A stretch of DNA of 48,857 nucleotides. Origin: an uncultured Spirochaetota bacterium. GTDB taxonomy: Bacteria > Spirochaetota > UBA4802 > UBA5550. Each line of letters starts with the position of its first letter. Positions within the stretch are counted from its first letter, which is position 1. Shown here in pieces: positions 9,078-18,961 of the stretch. The notes beneath the pieces were generated by a model. It saw nothing but the letters and a program-made list of their open reading frames with translations. It made no database searches and was not told the origin of the DNA. The stretch is from the NCBI GenBank assembly GCA_937872225.1, contig CALMRZ010000027.1:1-48857 (forward strand), in the 5' to 3' direction. Made by a program: the position numbers and the translations under genes.

Positions 9078-9189
9078 AAAAAAATAAGCCCCGGTCGATT
9101 TTTTTATCTTTTATGTGACATAATATCCTTATTTTTGCAAGATATGGCTTCTTTTTGACTATTTTAGAATATTAATTGTGACATTAAAA

Positions 9190-9216
9190 TTGACATAATG
9201 AGGTATAATATATAAT
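9190..9216 (+). promoter_or_regulatory. Promoter-like sequence before the giant lipoprotein gene
   Basis: In a very AT-rich 217-base gap, TTGACA (9190-9195) is followed by two overlapping TATAAT candidates; the one at 9211-9216 has a 15-base spacer. TGACATAAT occurs twice (9115-9123 and 9191-9199), which could be a factor site. Confidence 0.4.
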
Positions 9217-9217
9217 T

Positions 9218-9257
9218 TCTAATTGTATGCCGTTTGTGGATACATTATACAATTAGA
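9218..9257. promoter_or_regulatory. Perfect 11-bp inverted repeat in leader of the giant gene
   Basis: TCTAATTGTAT (9218-9228) and ATACAATTAGA (9247-9257) are exact inverted copies 18 bases apart, just downstream of the TATAAT and 37 bases before the start codon. It may be an operator or an RNA hairpin in the leader. Confidence 0.55.
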
Positions 9258-9294
9258 TGTTCCTTCATGAAAGGATTAGGCTTCGGTTCTATAT

Positions 9295-12200
9295 ATGATT
9301 AAAAGAAAACCGGGAATATTACTGATAATTCTTCTTTCATCATTATTCTTTGTTCAGTGCGCGAGGAACAGCCTCGAAACAAATTCCACTGATGCAACAT
9401 CCCTATTCGGCATGGGCTTTTTGTTCGCCACGTCGCCGATAACTATCCAGGCCGGAGGTCTGGATTACCGGACCAACGGCACCTATAATTTCGGCACCGT
9501 CACCACGGGGTCCACGGGCCAGCTGATAACCTTTTCCATTCAGAATACCGGGAATGAAAACATATTATTCCCGAGCCCTCCCGTTGCGGTCGGCGGAGAT
9601 AATGCCGCCGATTTCACCGTCACGGACCCCGGCATCACGAACCTGGCGCCCGGGGCAACCGCAACCTTTACGGTCATTTTTACCCCCGGCGGTGATGGCC
9701 CCCGCAATGGCGTTATCACCATTATGAACAGTGATAATGAAGTAATTTACACCCTGAACCTGACCGGTACCGGGTCAGCGACTCCTGTTCCGGACATCTA
9801 TCTTGAGACCGGCGGAACGTATTACGCGTCCGGGAGCGGCTATGATTTCGGCTCCGTTTCGTTGGGATTTTCCTCATCTGTGATAACCTTCACCATTGGG
9901 AACTCGGGGCAGTCGTCCCTTGCACTCACCGGTTCGCCCACCGTGGCGACGGGAGGCGCTGACGCGTCTGATTTTACCGTAAGCGGCCCTGCCGGAACAG
10001 CCATCGCGGCAGGCGCGACCGACACCTTTACCGTGACCTTCACGCCTTCCTCCCTTGGCCAGTGCAGAGCGACCATTACTGTCCAGTCGGACGACCCGGA
10101 CATCGGGACCTATACCATAAATCTCACCGGCACCGGTATAGCGCTTCCGACCATCTCGCCGGTTACGATTGCGTCGAACAACGCAAACACATCCTTCGCG
10201 CGGCCGGGCGATACGGTAACGCTGTCATTCACGGCGGACGTGGCGATCCAGACGCCGACCGTGACCATTGCCGGCAACGCGGCAGCGGTCACGGGAGGCC
10301 CGACGTCGTGGACCGCGACCTACACCATGACCGCGGTTGACGCGGAAGGCACCGTGCCGTTCGTCATATCCAATATCATGAACCTTGCCGGGGCCCCCGT
10401 TGCGGACGTTACCGCCACGACCGACGGGTCAGGCGTGACCTTTGATCGAACCGTTCCCGCTGGCTATACGGCAGCCATTGACCAGGCGATGATAAATACC
10501 GCCAACCAGGCCGCATGCTCCTTCACTTTTAACGGTGCGGAAATCGGCACGACCTATGATTTCACGATAACGAGCAGCGGCGGCGGGACAGCCGTTACCG
10601 GCAGCGGCACGGTCGCCGCGGCCGGGGAAACGATTACCGGCATCGATGTTTCCGGCCTCGGTGATGGCACCCTGACCCTGAGCGTCACCCTGACCGACGC
10701 GGCCGGGAACGCGGGAGCGGCGGCGACCGACACGGTGGCGAAAGACGCAGCCGTCCCATCTGGCTATAACGTTAGCATCGATCAGCCATATATCAACAAC
10801 GGCAATGTGGGGGCCTTCTCCTTTACGTTCGCCGGCGCCGAAGTGGGCGCAACCTATAACTACACGATCTCCAGCTCCGGCGGCGGCACGAATGCCACCG
10901 GCAGCGGTACGGTCGCCGCAATCAATGAGACTATTACAGGAATTAACGTCTCCGGCCCGAATGACGGCACCCTGACCCTGAGCGTCACCCTGACCGACGC
11001 GGCCGGGAACGCGGGAGCGGCGGCGACCGACACGGTGGCGAAAGACGCAGCCGTCCCATCTGGCTATAACGTTAGCATCGATCAGCCATATATCAACAAC
11101 GGCAATGTGGGGGCCTTCTCCTTTACGTTCGCCGGCGCCGAAGTGGGCGCAACCTATAACTATACGATATCCAGCTCCGGGGGCGGCACGAACGCCACCG
11201 GCAGCGGCATGGTCACTTTAGCCAATGAGATTATTACCGGGATAAACGTCTCCGGTCCGAATGACGGCACCCTGACGTTGAGCGTCACCCTGACAGATAC
11301 GGGCGGCAATACCGGAATAGCGGCGACGGACACGGTGGTGAAAGATGTAGTCGTGCCGACGGTATCTTTTACATCGACCCCGGCCATCACCGCGGCAAAC
11401 GCATCAAGTTATAACGTAACCGGGACCTGTTCGGACAGCGGGCGGATGGTTATTGTGAGCATCAACGGAACTCCGAACGTGGGACCGCCCTGCCTGGGCG
11501 GGACATTCAGCGCCACGGCCATGGACGTCAGCGGCGAGCCTGACGGTACGGTGGTCGTAACGGCCGACCACAGCGATGAAGCGGGAAATAACGCTGTCCA
11601 GGCCTCTTCCTCGGTTTCGAAAGACGCGTTGCCGCCCTCGGGATATAGCGTGAGCATCGACCAGGCCGCGATCAACAGCGGCAACGTGGCGGCGTTCTCG
11701 TTTACGTTCGCCGGCGCCGAGGTTGGCGCAACCTATAACTATACGATCTCCAGCTCCGGCGGCGGTACGAACGCCACCGGCAGCGGCACGGTAACCGCGG
11801 CCAATGAGAACATTTCGGGTATCAATGTTTCCGGTCCGAACGACGGAACCCTCACATTGAGCGTCACCTTGACCGACACGGGCGGGAACACCGGAATAGC
11901 GGCGACAGACACGGTGGCGAAAGACGCGGCCGCGCCATCCGGTTATTTCGTGAGCTTTGGGCCGTCAGCTGTCAATAGCCTGAATGTGTCCAATATCTCC
12001 TTCGCATTCACCGGCGCCGAAGTGGGCGCAACCTATAACTACACGATTTCCAGCTCCGGCGGGGGCACGAACGCCACCGGCAGCGGCACAGTTACTTTAG
12101 CCAATGAGGTCATTACCGGGATAAATGCCTCCGGGCCAAACGACGGCACCCTGACGTTGAGCGTGACTCTGACGGATACAGCCGGTAACGCGGGAACAGC

Positions 12201-15200
12201 TGCGACCGATACGGTGGATAAGGACGTGGTCGCACCGGCAGGTTATTCAGTATTCATTAATCCGGCATATATCAACAGCGGCAACGTGGCCGGATTCTCT
12301 TTTACCTTCACCGGCGCCGAAACAGGCACTATCTGCAATTACACGATTTCCAGCTCCGGCGGCGGAACCAACGCCACGGGCAGCGTCGGGATCATCGACG
12401 CCAATCAGACCATTTCAGGCATCGATGTCTCCGGTCCGAGCGACGGCACCCTGACATTGAGCGTTGTCCTGATGGATTCGCTCGGCAACACGGGGTCTGC
12501 CGCGACCGACACGGTAGCGAAAGACGTGATTGCGCCGACGGTGGCCATCGGCGCGCCTTCACCGGCTGTAATTAATAATTCCGGCAGCGTGGACTTCGGC
12601 ATAACCTATGCCGGTGCGGATTCGGTAAGCCTGGGCGGTGGGGATGTTACCCTAACGACGACCTCTGGCACCGCATCATGCTCCACGGTCAACGTCACCT
12701 TTGGCACTACACCGAATCCAAAGGTAAAGATTTCCGGCTGCGTCGGCAATGGCACGATAAACATTACCATTGCCGCGGGCCGGTCATCCGACCTGGCGGG
12801 AAACACTGACCTCGGGGCGGGCCCCAGCACCGATTTCACGGTGGACAACCTGAACCCGTCGTTATCCTTCAATTCAGTGCCGCCGATAAACGCGGCGAAC
12901 GCGGGTGCCTATGTGGTATCCGGCTTCTGTACCGAGGAGGGAAGGGCGGTGAACGTCACCGTCGGCGGATCGGTCTCCAATTCGCCGGTCTGCACCGGTG
13001 GCATGTACACGACCGATGACATGGATGTAAGCGGCATTTCAGATGGCGGCTCTGTAAGCGTGGCCGCAAACCATAGCGACGGAGCCGGCAACACGGAAAA
13101 TATCTCCACCAATGTGGTGAAGGACACGGTGATACCGACCCTGACGATGTCCCCCGTGCCGGGTACTATAACCTATGCGAACCAGAATGCCTATGCCGTG
13201 TCGGGAGTATGCTCCGAGGAAGGGCAAATGGTCACTGTCACGGTAATCGATGATGAAAGCTCGTCGGTCTCCCAGGGGCCGATCTGCTCCAGCGGGTGGT
13301 ACACCACGACCCTTGATGTAAGCGGACTATCGGATGGAGTTGGAAGATTGACGATAACACATACTGACGGTGCGGGAAATACCAGTCAGACCGGAATCGA
13401 TCCCCTGGCCAAGGACACCGCATATCCGGCAATGAATGTACGCATCAATGGCACAAGCCAGCCGACCAGCAGTATGTATAGCTTCGGGACCGTTGAGACC
13501 GGGACCACCAAGGCTGTCACAGTGGATATTTACAATACGGGCACCGGTACCCTGATTCTCCCGATATCGCCGGTAGCCTTCACCGGAGCAAACTTTAATG
13601 AATTCACAACGGCCGATCTTGAGTCCGGGGCGATATCGATCAATCCGGGCGACATGGCCACGTTCATTCTGAATTTCACCCCCACGGATGTTGTGAATCC
13701 CAGGGACGCATTAATGTCGATAACGTCAAACGATCCGAATACCCCCGTATATACTATCACGCTCCAGGGCAACGGTTCTGCCTCGAACACGCCAGATATC
13801 AATGTAAAGGTCAATGGCCTTAGCCTAAATCCCGGAGGCGAATTTGATTTCGGCACGGTCAGCACGGGGACCACCAAGACCGCCAGGGTGGATGTGTATA
13901 ATAATGGATCGGCAAACCTGACCCTTCCCAATGCGGGGCCGATCTGGCTCACCGGCGTCAATCCGAGCGAATTCCTTGTAAACGGCGCCATTAAGGGACC
14001 GATAACTATCCCGGCGGGCGGCAGCTTCTCGTTCATGGCATCTTTCGCGCCTACACAGGCGCTCGTCAGGTCAGCGCAGCTTGTTATAACCTCCGACGAT
14101 CCGGACGTGGGGTCATTTGTCGTCACCCTTCTCGGCACGGGCACTGCCGCCACGACGCAGGACATCAGCCTGAAGATCAATAACCTGGAAGTGGCGAATA
14201 CCGGCACCTTTGATTTCGGGCAGGTGCTGACGACCCTCTCCAAGACCGTGGCGGTGGAAATCGCCAACAAGGGTACTGCGGACCTGACTCTTTCATCTTC
14301 TGGAGGTCCGGTTTATCTCACCGGCACCAATTTCCCGGATTGGGAACACCTGACCGGGGCGCCCGGCCTCGGAACGGTCATAGCTGCCGGGACGTCCGTC
14401 ACCTTTACCATGGATTTTATTCCCCCTGTGGACGGGCTCCGTTTCGCACAGCTGAGGGTCCTTTCCGACGATCCGGATACCGGGACTTATGTGGTCAACC
14501 TGAAGGGGTCCGGGAGCCTGGCACCGGTGCCGGATATAGACATAGAACTTGACGGCCTGCCATACTCGTCGGCGAGCACCTTTAATTTCGGCGCTGAACT
14601 TGTTGATACGCCCATATCAGTGAATGTTGATATTTTTAATGGCGGTTCGGATATCCTGAACATTTCCGGCGGGACCGTGGTCAGCATAAGCGGCCCCGAC
14701 TCTGCTGATTTTGCTGTTATCGGCAGTGGCGCCTGGCCGGCGCCCGAGTCGGTGCCGGCCGGCAGCTCCCTGGTTATCAGCAGCGGCACAGGATCCACCG
14801 TGGAATTTACTCCATCCGGTCCCGGCGTCCGCAGGGCCCAGATGACCGTTGTTTCCGACGATCCGGACACGGGGACCTATGTCGTGAACCTCCATGGCAT
14901 CGGCGTGATGCCGCGGGTGATGGTTTGCGGCGGCGGCACAAGCGATACGGCGATCTATAACCCGATGACGGGCGTCTTCTCTGCGGGCAACCCCACCGGT
15001 GGGCTGACAGTCAATGCCGGCGGCCACAGCTTCAAGATGCAGGACGGGTCGAATCGGCACGTGCTCATTTACGGCGCTAATCCGCAATGGGCCATTTTTG
15101 ACCCGACGTCTAAAACATTCACGACTCAATCCAGCTTTGGAACGAATGCCAATCCAGGCGCCAACAGCTTCCCGGTCATTGGCGGAAATTATGACAAAAA

Positions 15201-15969
15201 CTATATAACTCTTCTCGCAAACGGAACGGTAACAAAACGTTGCACTCTCTCCCCTTCAATGGTGACGTATAACACTCTAAGCAGTATCGCTAACGGGTCA
15301 TTCTCTTTCCCGATTCCTTCAGGCGGCGGGCAGATGATGATAATTCACGGCGGTTTCAGCACCACGCTGACGGTTTTCGATCCGCTCGGCAATGCCGGCA
15401 ACGGCAGTTTCACGACCATCGGCAATACATTGACCAGCGGCGCGCAGTACGGCGCGCACTCGATCATGATAGACGCTCTGGACAGCCCATACAACGGTTC
15501 GGTGTTGGTGATTCTCGGCGGCGGCTCAAATGGGGTCAATCTGTACTCCGGCGGTTCATTCAATAATTTCGGCGGGAAAACACTTTCCGGTTCAGCCGGA
15601 GATGGAGCGAGCAGTGTGCCCATATTGACCGGCCTGCACAGGGGGAAATGGCTGATCATTCATGCAGGCACCTCGCCGGGTACTCCCACTACCACGCTCT
15701 TCAATCCCCTGGTGGATGATGCGACGACCTTCACCCCGGGTCCAAACCTGTACAACAACTACAATGCAAGTTATGGGTCATTCTCCTTCGTGGTCGAGCA
15801 TGGCCCCAACGCCGGTCTTATCGTGGTAGTGCACGGCGGGTCGTCTTTCAGAACATCGGTATGCGATCCTAAGATTGAACCCCTGCAGTTTAATGCGGGT
15901 CCGAACCTGCCAAATGCGGGATATCAATACACGGCCGGAAACGGCGCGCACAGTTTCCCGCTCAAGTGA
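9295..15969 (+). CDS. Giant repeat-built surface lipoprotein (2224 aa: ASH/choice-of-anchor D, Ig-like repeats, kelch-like C-terminus)
   Basis: A lipoprotein signal (LLSSLFFVQC, Cys22) is followed by: two choice-of-anchor D/ASH-like domains (about residues 45-285; YNFGTVTTGST, FTVTFTPSS), one Ig-like domain (about 290-380), six copies of a roughly 100-residue unit beginning GYxVSIDQ and ending ATDTVAKD (about 388-1080, with one different Ig-like domain inserted after the third), three further Ig-like domains, four more anchor-D domains (about 1380-1870), and a C-terminal region with repeated GGG/IYN/HGG patterns like a kelch or galactose-oxidase propeller. Such proteins are typically displayed on the outer surface. 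No catalytic motif is seen. Function unknown; adhesion or matrix binding is a guess. A strong terminator follows. Confidence 0.9.
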   Translation: MIKRKPGILLIILLSSLFFVQCARNSLETNSTDATSLFGMGFLFATSPITIQAGGLDYRTNGTYNFGTVTTGSTGQLITFSIQNTGNENILFPSPPVAVGGDNAADFTVTDPGITNLAPGATATFTVIFTPGGDGPRNGVITIMNSDNEVIYTLNLTGTGSATPVPDIYLETGGTYYASGSGYDFGSVSLGFSSSVITFTIGNSGQSSLALTGSPTVATGGADASDFTVSGPAGTAIAAGATDTFTVTFTPSSLGQCRATITVQSDDPDIGTYTINLTGTGIALPTISPVTIASNNANTSFARPGDTVTLSFTADVAIQTPTVTIAGNAAAVTGGPTSWTATYTMTAVDAEGTVPFVISNIMNLAGAPVADVTATTDGSGVTFDRTVPAGYTAAIDQAMINTANQAACSFTFNGAEIGTTYDFTITSSGGGTAVTGSGTVAAAGETITGIDVSGLGDGTLTLSVTLTDAAGNAGAAATDTVAKDAAVPSGYNVSIDQPYINNGNVGAFSFTFAGAEVGATYNYTISSSGGGTNATGSGTVAAINETITGINVSGPNDGTLTLSVTLTDAAGNAGAAATDTVAKDAAVPSGYNVSIDQPYINNGNVGAFSFTFAGAEVGATYNYTISSSGGGTNATGSGMVTLANEIITGINVSGPNDGTLTLSVTLTDTGGNTGIAATDTVVKDVVVPTVSFTSTPAITAANASSYNVTGTCSDSGRMVIVSINGTPNVGPPCLGGTFSATAMDVSGEPDGTVVVTADHSDEAGNNAVQASSSVSKDALPPSGYSVSIDQAAINSGNVAAFSFTFAGAEVGATYNYTISSSGGGTNATGSGTVTAANENISGINVSGPNDGTLTLSVTLTDTGGNTGIAATDTVAKDAAAPSGYFVSFGPSAVNSLNVSNISFAFTGAEVGATYNYTISSSGGGTNATGSGTVTLANEVITGINASGPNDGTLTLSVTLTDTAGNAGTAATDTVDKDVVAPAGYSVFINPAYINSGNVAGFSFTFTGAETGTICNYTISSSGGGTNATGSVGIIDANQTISGIDVSGPSDGTLTLSVVLMDSLGNTGSAATDTVAKDVIAPTVAIGAPSPAVINNSGSVDFGITYAGADSVSLGGGDVTLTTTSGTASCSTVNVTFGTTPNPKVKISGCVGNGTINITIAAGRSSDLAGNTDLGAGPSTDFTVDNLNPSLSFNSVPPINAANAGAYVVSGFCTEEGRAVNVTVGGSVSNSPVCTGGMYTTDDMDVSGISDGGSVSVAANHSDGAGNTENISTNVVKDTVIPTLTMSPVPGTITYANQNAYAVSGVCSEEGQMVTVTVIDDESSSVSQGPICSSGWYTTTLDVSGLSDGVGRLTITHTDGAGNTSQTGIDPLAKDTAYPAMNVRINGTSQPTSSMYSFGTVETGTTKAVTVDIYNTGTGTLILPISPVAFTGANFNEFTTADLESGAISINPGDMATFILNFTPTDVVNPRDALMSITSNDPNTPVYTITLQGNGSASNTPDINVKVNGLSLNPGGEFDFGTVSTGTTKTARVDVYNNGSANLTLPNAGPIWLTGVNPSEFLVNGAIKGPITIPAGGSFSFMASFAPTQALVRSAQLVITSDDPDVGSFVVTLLGTGTAATTQDISLKINNLEVANTGTFDFGQVLTTLSKTVAVEIANKGTADLTLSSSGGPVYLTGTNFPDWEHLTGAPGLGTVIAAGTSVTFTMDFIPPVDGLRFAQLRVLSDDPDTGTYVVNLKGSGSLAPVPDIDIELDGLPYSSASTFNFGAELVDTPISVNVDIFNGGSDILNISGGTVVSISGPDSADFAVIGSGAWPAPESVPAGSSLVISSGTGSTVEFTPSGPGVRRAQMTVVSDDPDTGTYVVNLHGIGVMPRVMVCGGGTSDTAIYNPMTGVFSAGNPTGGLTVNAGGHSFKMQDGSNRHVLIYGANPQWAIFDPTSKTFTTQSSFGTNANPGANSFPVIGGNYDKNYITLLANGTVTKRCTLSPSMVTYNTLSSIANGSFSFPIPSGGGQMMIIHGGFSTTLTVFDPLGNAGNGSFTTIGNTLTSGAQYGAHSIMIDALDSPYNGSVLVILGGGSNGVNLYSGGSFNNFGGKTLSGSAGDGASSVPILTGLHRGKWLIIHAGTSPGTPTTTLFNPLVDDATTFTPGPNLYNNYNASYGSFSFVVEHGPNAGLIVVVHGGSSFRTSVCDPKIEPLQFNAGPNLPNAGYQYTAGNGAHSFPLK
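10456..12530 (+). repeat. Six ~300-bp in-frame tandem units inside the giant gene
   Basis: Units begin near 10456, 10753, 11053, 11629, 11929 and 12229; each encodes about 100 residues with FSFTFAGAEVGATYNYTISS and DGTLTLSVTLTD as core. Units are spaced by exactly 300 bp where tandem. The stretch 10666-10862 is identical base for base to 10966-11162 (197 bp), pointing to a recent duplication or conversion. Other copies have diverged at synonymous and some nonsynonymous sites. Confidence 0.92.
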
Positions 15970-15992
15970 TAACTGTTTAAATGGCCTGGCAC

Positions 15993-16025
15993 GCCCCCTG
16001 TTTCTCCAGAGCAGGGGGCTTTTTT
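15993..16025 (+). terminator. Rho-independent terminator after the giant gene
   Basis: GCCCCCTG (15993-16000) pairs perfectly with CAGGGGGC (16012-16019), loop of 11, followed by six T (16020-16025). It lies 24 bases after the stop. Confidence 0.92.
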
Positions 16026-16087
16026 ATATGGCATCTATGCTTTAATAATTACGTGGAATCTCCATACTATACATTACACTAAATATT

Positions 16088-16597
16088 ATGATGATACGCA
16101 TTAAACCATACCCGATAGTTGTCGCCATTGTCCTCACCCTCATCCCCGCCTGCGGCGGCTGGGTCGGGAACAGGGCGGTCATGAGACAATATGCCACGGA
16201 AGACGTTGACATCTCCCCGGACCTGGTGAAAACCAATATCGCCACCACGGATTACTCGGCCATCGTGCATATCACGAGGGGCAGGGTGAAGGAGAATTCG
16301 CCCCTGCGCCGCCTCGGCGGATACGTGAACCATATCTACCAGGCTAGGGTGATCGAGAACCTGCGCGGGCCGCGTTACGAAACAATCACCTTCTCCGTCA
16401 TGGCCGACAGCGACATCGACCCCATCCTGCCGGACCACCCGGTCATTGTGAGCCTCTGCGGTAAATCGGGCGACGCAATGTATGTTCCCGACAACGGCTA
16501 CGAGCTTCCGGCGACCCCGGCGCTGACAGCCGCGGCCCGGGACGCCGCACGCAGGCTGAAAGCATCATCGCACCTCAGGAGTGTCTGCACGGAATAG
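16088..16597 (+). CDS. Small lipoprotein, unknown function
   Basis: 169 residues (start 16088 or the adjacent ATG at 16091; no clear Shine-Dalgarno). The signal ends in LTLIPAC, a good lipobox with Cys22. The mature domain has the pattern IVHITRGRV, HIYQARVIENLRGPRYETITFSV, PVIVSLCG, which resembles the OB-fold of NTR/TIMP-like bacterial lipoproteins (strand, helix, then a turn with a conserved Cys). This likeness is weak and by eye only. It follows the giant gene after a terminator and lies tail to tail with argF, 149 bases away. Confidence 0.75.
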   Translation: MMIRIKPYPIVVAIVLTLIPACGGWVGNRAVMRQYATEDVDISPDLVKTNIATTDYSAIVHITRGRVKENSPLRRLGGYVNHIYQARVIENLRGPRYETITFSVMADSDIDPILPDHPVIVSLCGKSGDAMYVPDNGYELPATPALTAAARDAARRLKASSHLRSVCTE

Positions 16598-16746
16598 CAG
16601 CAATACGGAATTCTCCCGCTTGCCTTCCGGCCATTGAATCTTGATAAAGATGGAGCTGTCCTCCGGACGCCGCACTGCCTGTGCAGAGCGAAATCGAAGA
16701 AAGCCTGTCGAAGTGGGATTTAGGAGGCTTCCAGGACGGCCGCGGG

Positions 16747-17691
16747 CTACTTCCGGGCCATGAGGGCGCACATCACCGCCTTCTGCACGTGGAGCCTGTT
16801 CTCAGCCTCGTCGAAGACGATGGAGCGGCCGGAATCAAGGACGTCTCCCTCGATCTCTTCCTCCCGATGGGCCGGGAGGCAGTGCATCACCTTTGAGTCG
16901 GCGCGTCCCTTGCTGAGCAGCTCTTTGGTTATCTTGTATTTCGCCAGGGCCTTTTTCTTGACAGCGGCCTTTTTTTCCTCGCCCATGCTGATCCACACGT
17001 CGGTGTAGATGTAATTCGCGTTCTTGACCGCCGCTTCCGGGTCCCTGGTTATGACGACCTCGGAGCCGGCCCGGGCCGCGACTTTCCGGGCGTCGTCCAC
17101 CACGTACTGGTCGGGCTCGTACTGCTTCGGGCATGCGACGTGCATGTTCACCCCCAGGATGGCGGCGCACTGGATCAGGGAATTGGCGACATTGTTGCCG
17201 TCTCCGATGTAGGCCATCTGTATTCCCTTGAAGCCGCCTTCACGCTCGTAGATGGTGAAGAAATCCGCCAGGGCCTGGCAGGGATGGTGCTCGTCGCTGA
17301 GGCCGTTGATGACCGGCACGGTGGCGCTCTTGGCCAGCTCCACGACGTTGTCGTGGGAGAAGGTCCGAATCATGATGCCGTCGACGTACCGGGAAAGGAC
17401 CTTCGCCGTGTCGACGATCGATTCTCCCCGCTTTATCTGTATGTCGTTGCCGTCGAGGAACAGGGCGTGCCCGCCGAGCTGGGTGACGCCGGTCTCGAAG
17501 GAGACCCTGGTCCTGGTTGAGCTTTTTTCGAATATCATGGCGAGCGACTTCTTCATTAAAAAGTCGGGGTGCCGTTCCCGGGCGGCCTCCTTCTTGAGGT
17601 TGGCCGTCAGGTTGAAGATGTCCATGATCTCGCCCCTGTCGAGGTCGCTCACGGTGATAAGGTCTTTGGTTTTGACTTTCGGTATTCTCAC
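16747..17691 (-). CDS. argF: Ornithine carbamoyltransferase
   Basis: 314 residues, normal length. It makes citrulline from ornithine and carbamoyl phosphate. The carbamoyl-phosphate loop SSTRTR is at 57-62, HPCQ at 136-139, and the ornithine-binding HCLPAHR at 270-276; all are intact, which separates it from aspartate carbamoyltransferase. The start is GTG, overlapping the argD stop by four bases (GTGA at 17688-17691), so the two are translationally coupled. The product feeds argG, encoded 12 kb to the left. Confidence 0.97.
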   Translation of the reverse strand: MRIPKVKTKDLITVSDLDRGEIMDIFNLTANLKKEAARERHPDFLMKKSLAMIFEKSSTRTRVSFETGVTQLGGHALFLDGNDIQIKRGESIVDTAKVLSRYVDGIMIRTFSHDNVVELAKSATVPVINGLSDEHHPCQALADFFTIYEREGGFKGIQMAYIGDGNNVANSLIQCAAILGVNMHVACPKQYEPDQYVVDDARKVAARAGSEVVITRDPEAAVKNANYIYTDVWISMGEEKKAAVKKKALAKYKITKELLSKGRADSKVMHCLPAHREEEIEGDVLDSGRSIVFDEAENRLHVQKAVMCALMARK

Positions 17692-18905
17692 TGTTTTCCC
17701 CCCGCTTCAATGAATAGGCGTTCAAGGATCTTCATCCCTTCCCGCGCCGTCTTCAGGGTGATGTTCAGGGGCGGCATTATCCTGATGACCCTTTCCGCGG
17801 TGCAGTTGATCACCAGGCCCATTTCCAGGGCCCGGGGCACCAGGGACGCTCCGGCCATGGAAAGCTCGATGCCGATGTGCAGGCCCATGCCGCGCACTTC
17901 TGTGATGAAGTCCACTTTCTTCTTCAGGCCGTTCAGGGCGTCGAAAAAAAAGGCGCCCACGGCGTTCACGTTGTCAAGAAAGGCCTTGGCGCGCACCTGC
18001 TTCAGCACCGCCGCGACCCCGGCGCAGGCGAGGTGGTTGCCGCCGAAGGTGCTGCCGTGGGTTCCCTTCGGCAGGAATTCCGGCAGGAAGTTCTTCGCGT
18101 GTATCGCGCCGACCGGGATGCCGCCGGCCAGGCCCTTGGCCATGGTGATGATGTCCGGCACGACGCCGAACTGCTGGTAGGCGAACATGGTGCCGGTCCT
18201 GCCGATGCCGGTCTGCACCTCGTCCACGATGGTGAGGATGCCGTTCTTGTTGCAGAGGCGGAAGAGCTCCTTGACGTAGCCCCGGTCTGCGACCTGGATG
18301 CCGCCTTCTCCCTGTATCAGCTCTATCATGACCGCGCAGACGCCCCGGTTCTTCTTTATTTCCTTTTCAAAGGCCCTGATGTCGTTCCCCGGAAGGTAGA
18401 TGAAGCCGGGCACCAGGGGCCCGAAGCCGTCATGGATCTTTTTCTGGGCCGTGGCGGTCATGCCGCCGAAGGTCCTTCCGTGGAACGAGTTGTCAAAGGT
18501 TATGATATGGTACCGGTCTTTCCCCTGGCTCAGGCCGTAGCGGCGCGCGAGCTTGATGGCGGCCTCGCTGGCCTCGGTCCCGCTGTTGACAAAAAGGGTC
18601 TTCCCCGGGAAGGACACCTCGTTCAGGAGCCTGCCGGCCTCGTTCTGCTCCCTGTTGTAAAAATGGTTGGAGCTGTGGATAATGCTGTCCACCTGGCGGT
18701 GCAGGGCCTTCGAGAGGGCCCTGTTGCCGTATCCCAGGCTGGAAACGGCTATGCCGGAGAAGAAATCGACGTACTTCTTGTTGTCCTGGTCATAGAGGTA
18801 GCTGTTCTGGCCCCTGACGAAGCACACCTTCTGCCTGTCCCCGTAATTCTGGAACAGGTTGTTCTTGTCTTCGGCCATGATTTTTTTCAACTTTGCTGAG
18901 CCCAT
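17688..18905 (-). CDS. argD: Acetylornithine aminotransferase (class III PLP enzyme)
   Basis: 405 residues. It transfers an amino group from glutamate to N-acetylglutamate semialdehyde, giving N-acetylornithine. The PLP lysine is Lys257 in MAKGLAGGIP, preceded by DEVQTGIGRTG (228-238) and SGTEA (108-112). Related class III enzymes (succinylornithine, GABA or ornithine aminotransferases) are alternatives, but the coupling with argF fits argD. The start at 18905 has no Shine-Dalgarno sequence and sits only about 5 bases from the predicted transcription start; the ATG at 18878 (MAEDKNN) is an alternative. Confidence 0.93.
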   Translation of the reverse strand: MGSAKLKKIMAEDKNNLFQNYGDRQKVCFVRGQNSYLYDQDNKKYVDFFSGIAVSSLGYGNRALSKALHRQVDSIIHSSNHFYNREQNEAGRLLNEVSFPGKTLFVNSGTEASEAAIKLARRYGLSQGKDRYHIITFDNSFHGRTFGGMTATAQKKIHDGFGPLVPGFIYLPGNDIRAFEKEIKKNRGVCAVMIELIQGEGGIQVADRGYVKELFRLCNKNGILTIVDEVQTGIGRTGTMFAYQQFGVVPDIITMAKGLAGGIPVGAIHAKNFLPEFLPKGTHGSTFGGNHLACAGVAAVLKQVRAKAFLDNVNAVGAFFFDALNGLKKKVDFITEVRGMGLHIGIELSMAGASLVPRALEMGLVINCTAERVIRIMPPLNITLKTAREGMKILERLFIEAGGKQ

Positions 18906-18916
18906 AATTATATCCC

Positions 18917-18945
18917 GGTATAATAGTTACTATCATTCATAACAA
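18917..18945 (-). promoter_or_regulatory. Promoter candidate for argDF with small palindrome
   Basis: On the minus strand TTGTTA (18940-18945) and TATACC (18917-18922) have a 17-base spacer. The spacer contains ATAGTTACTAT, a perfect 5-bp inverted repeat around one base, which could bind a regulator; it is not a convincing ARG box. Confidence 0.35.
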
Positions 18946-18961
18946 GATAGCTTCCGAGTAT

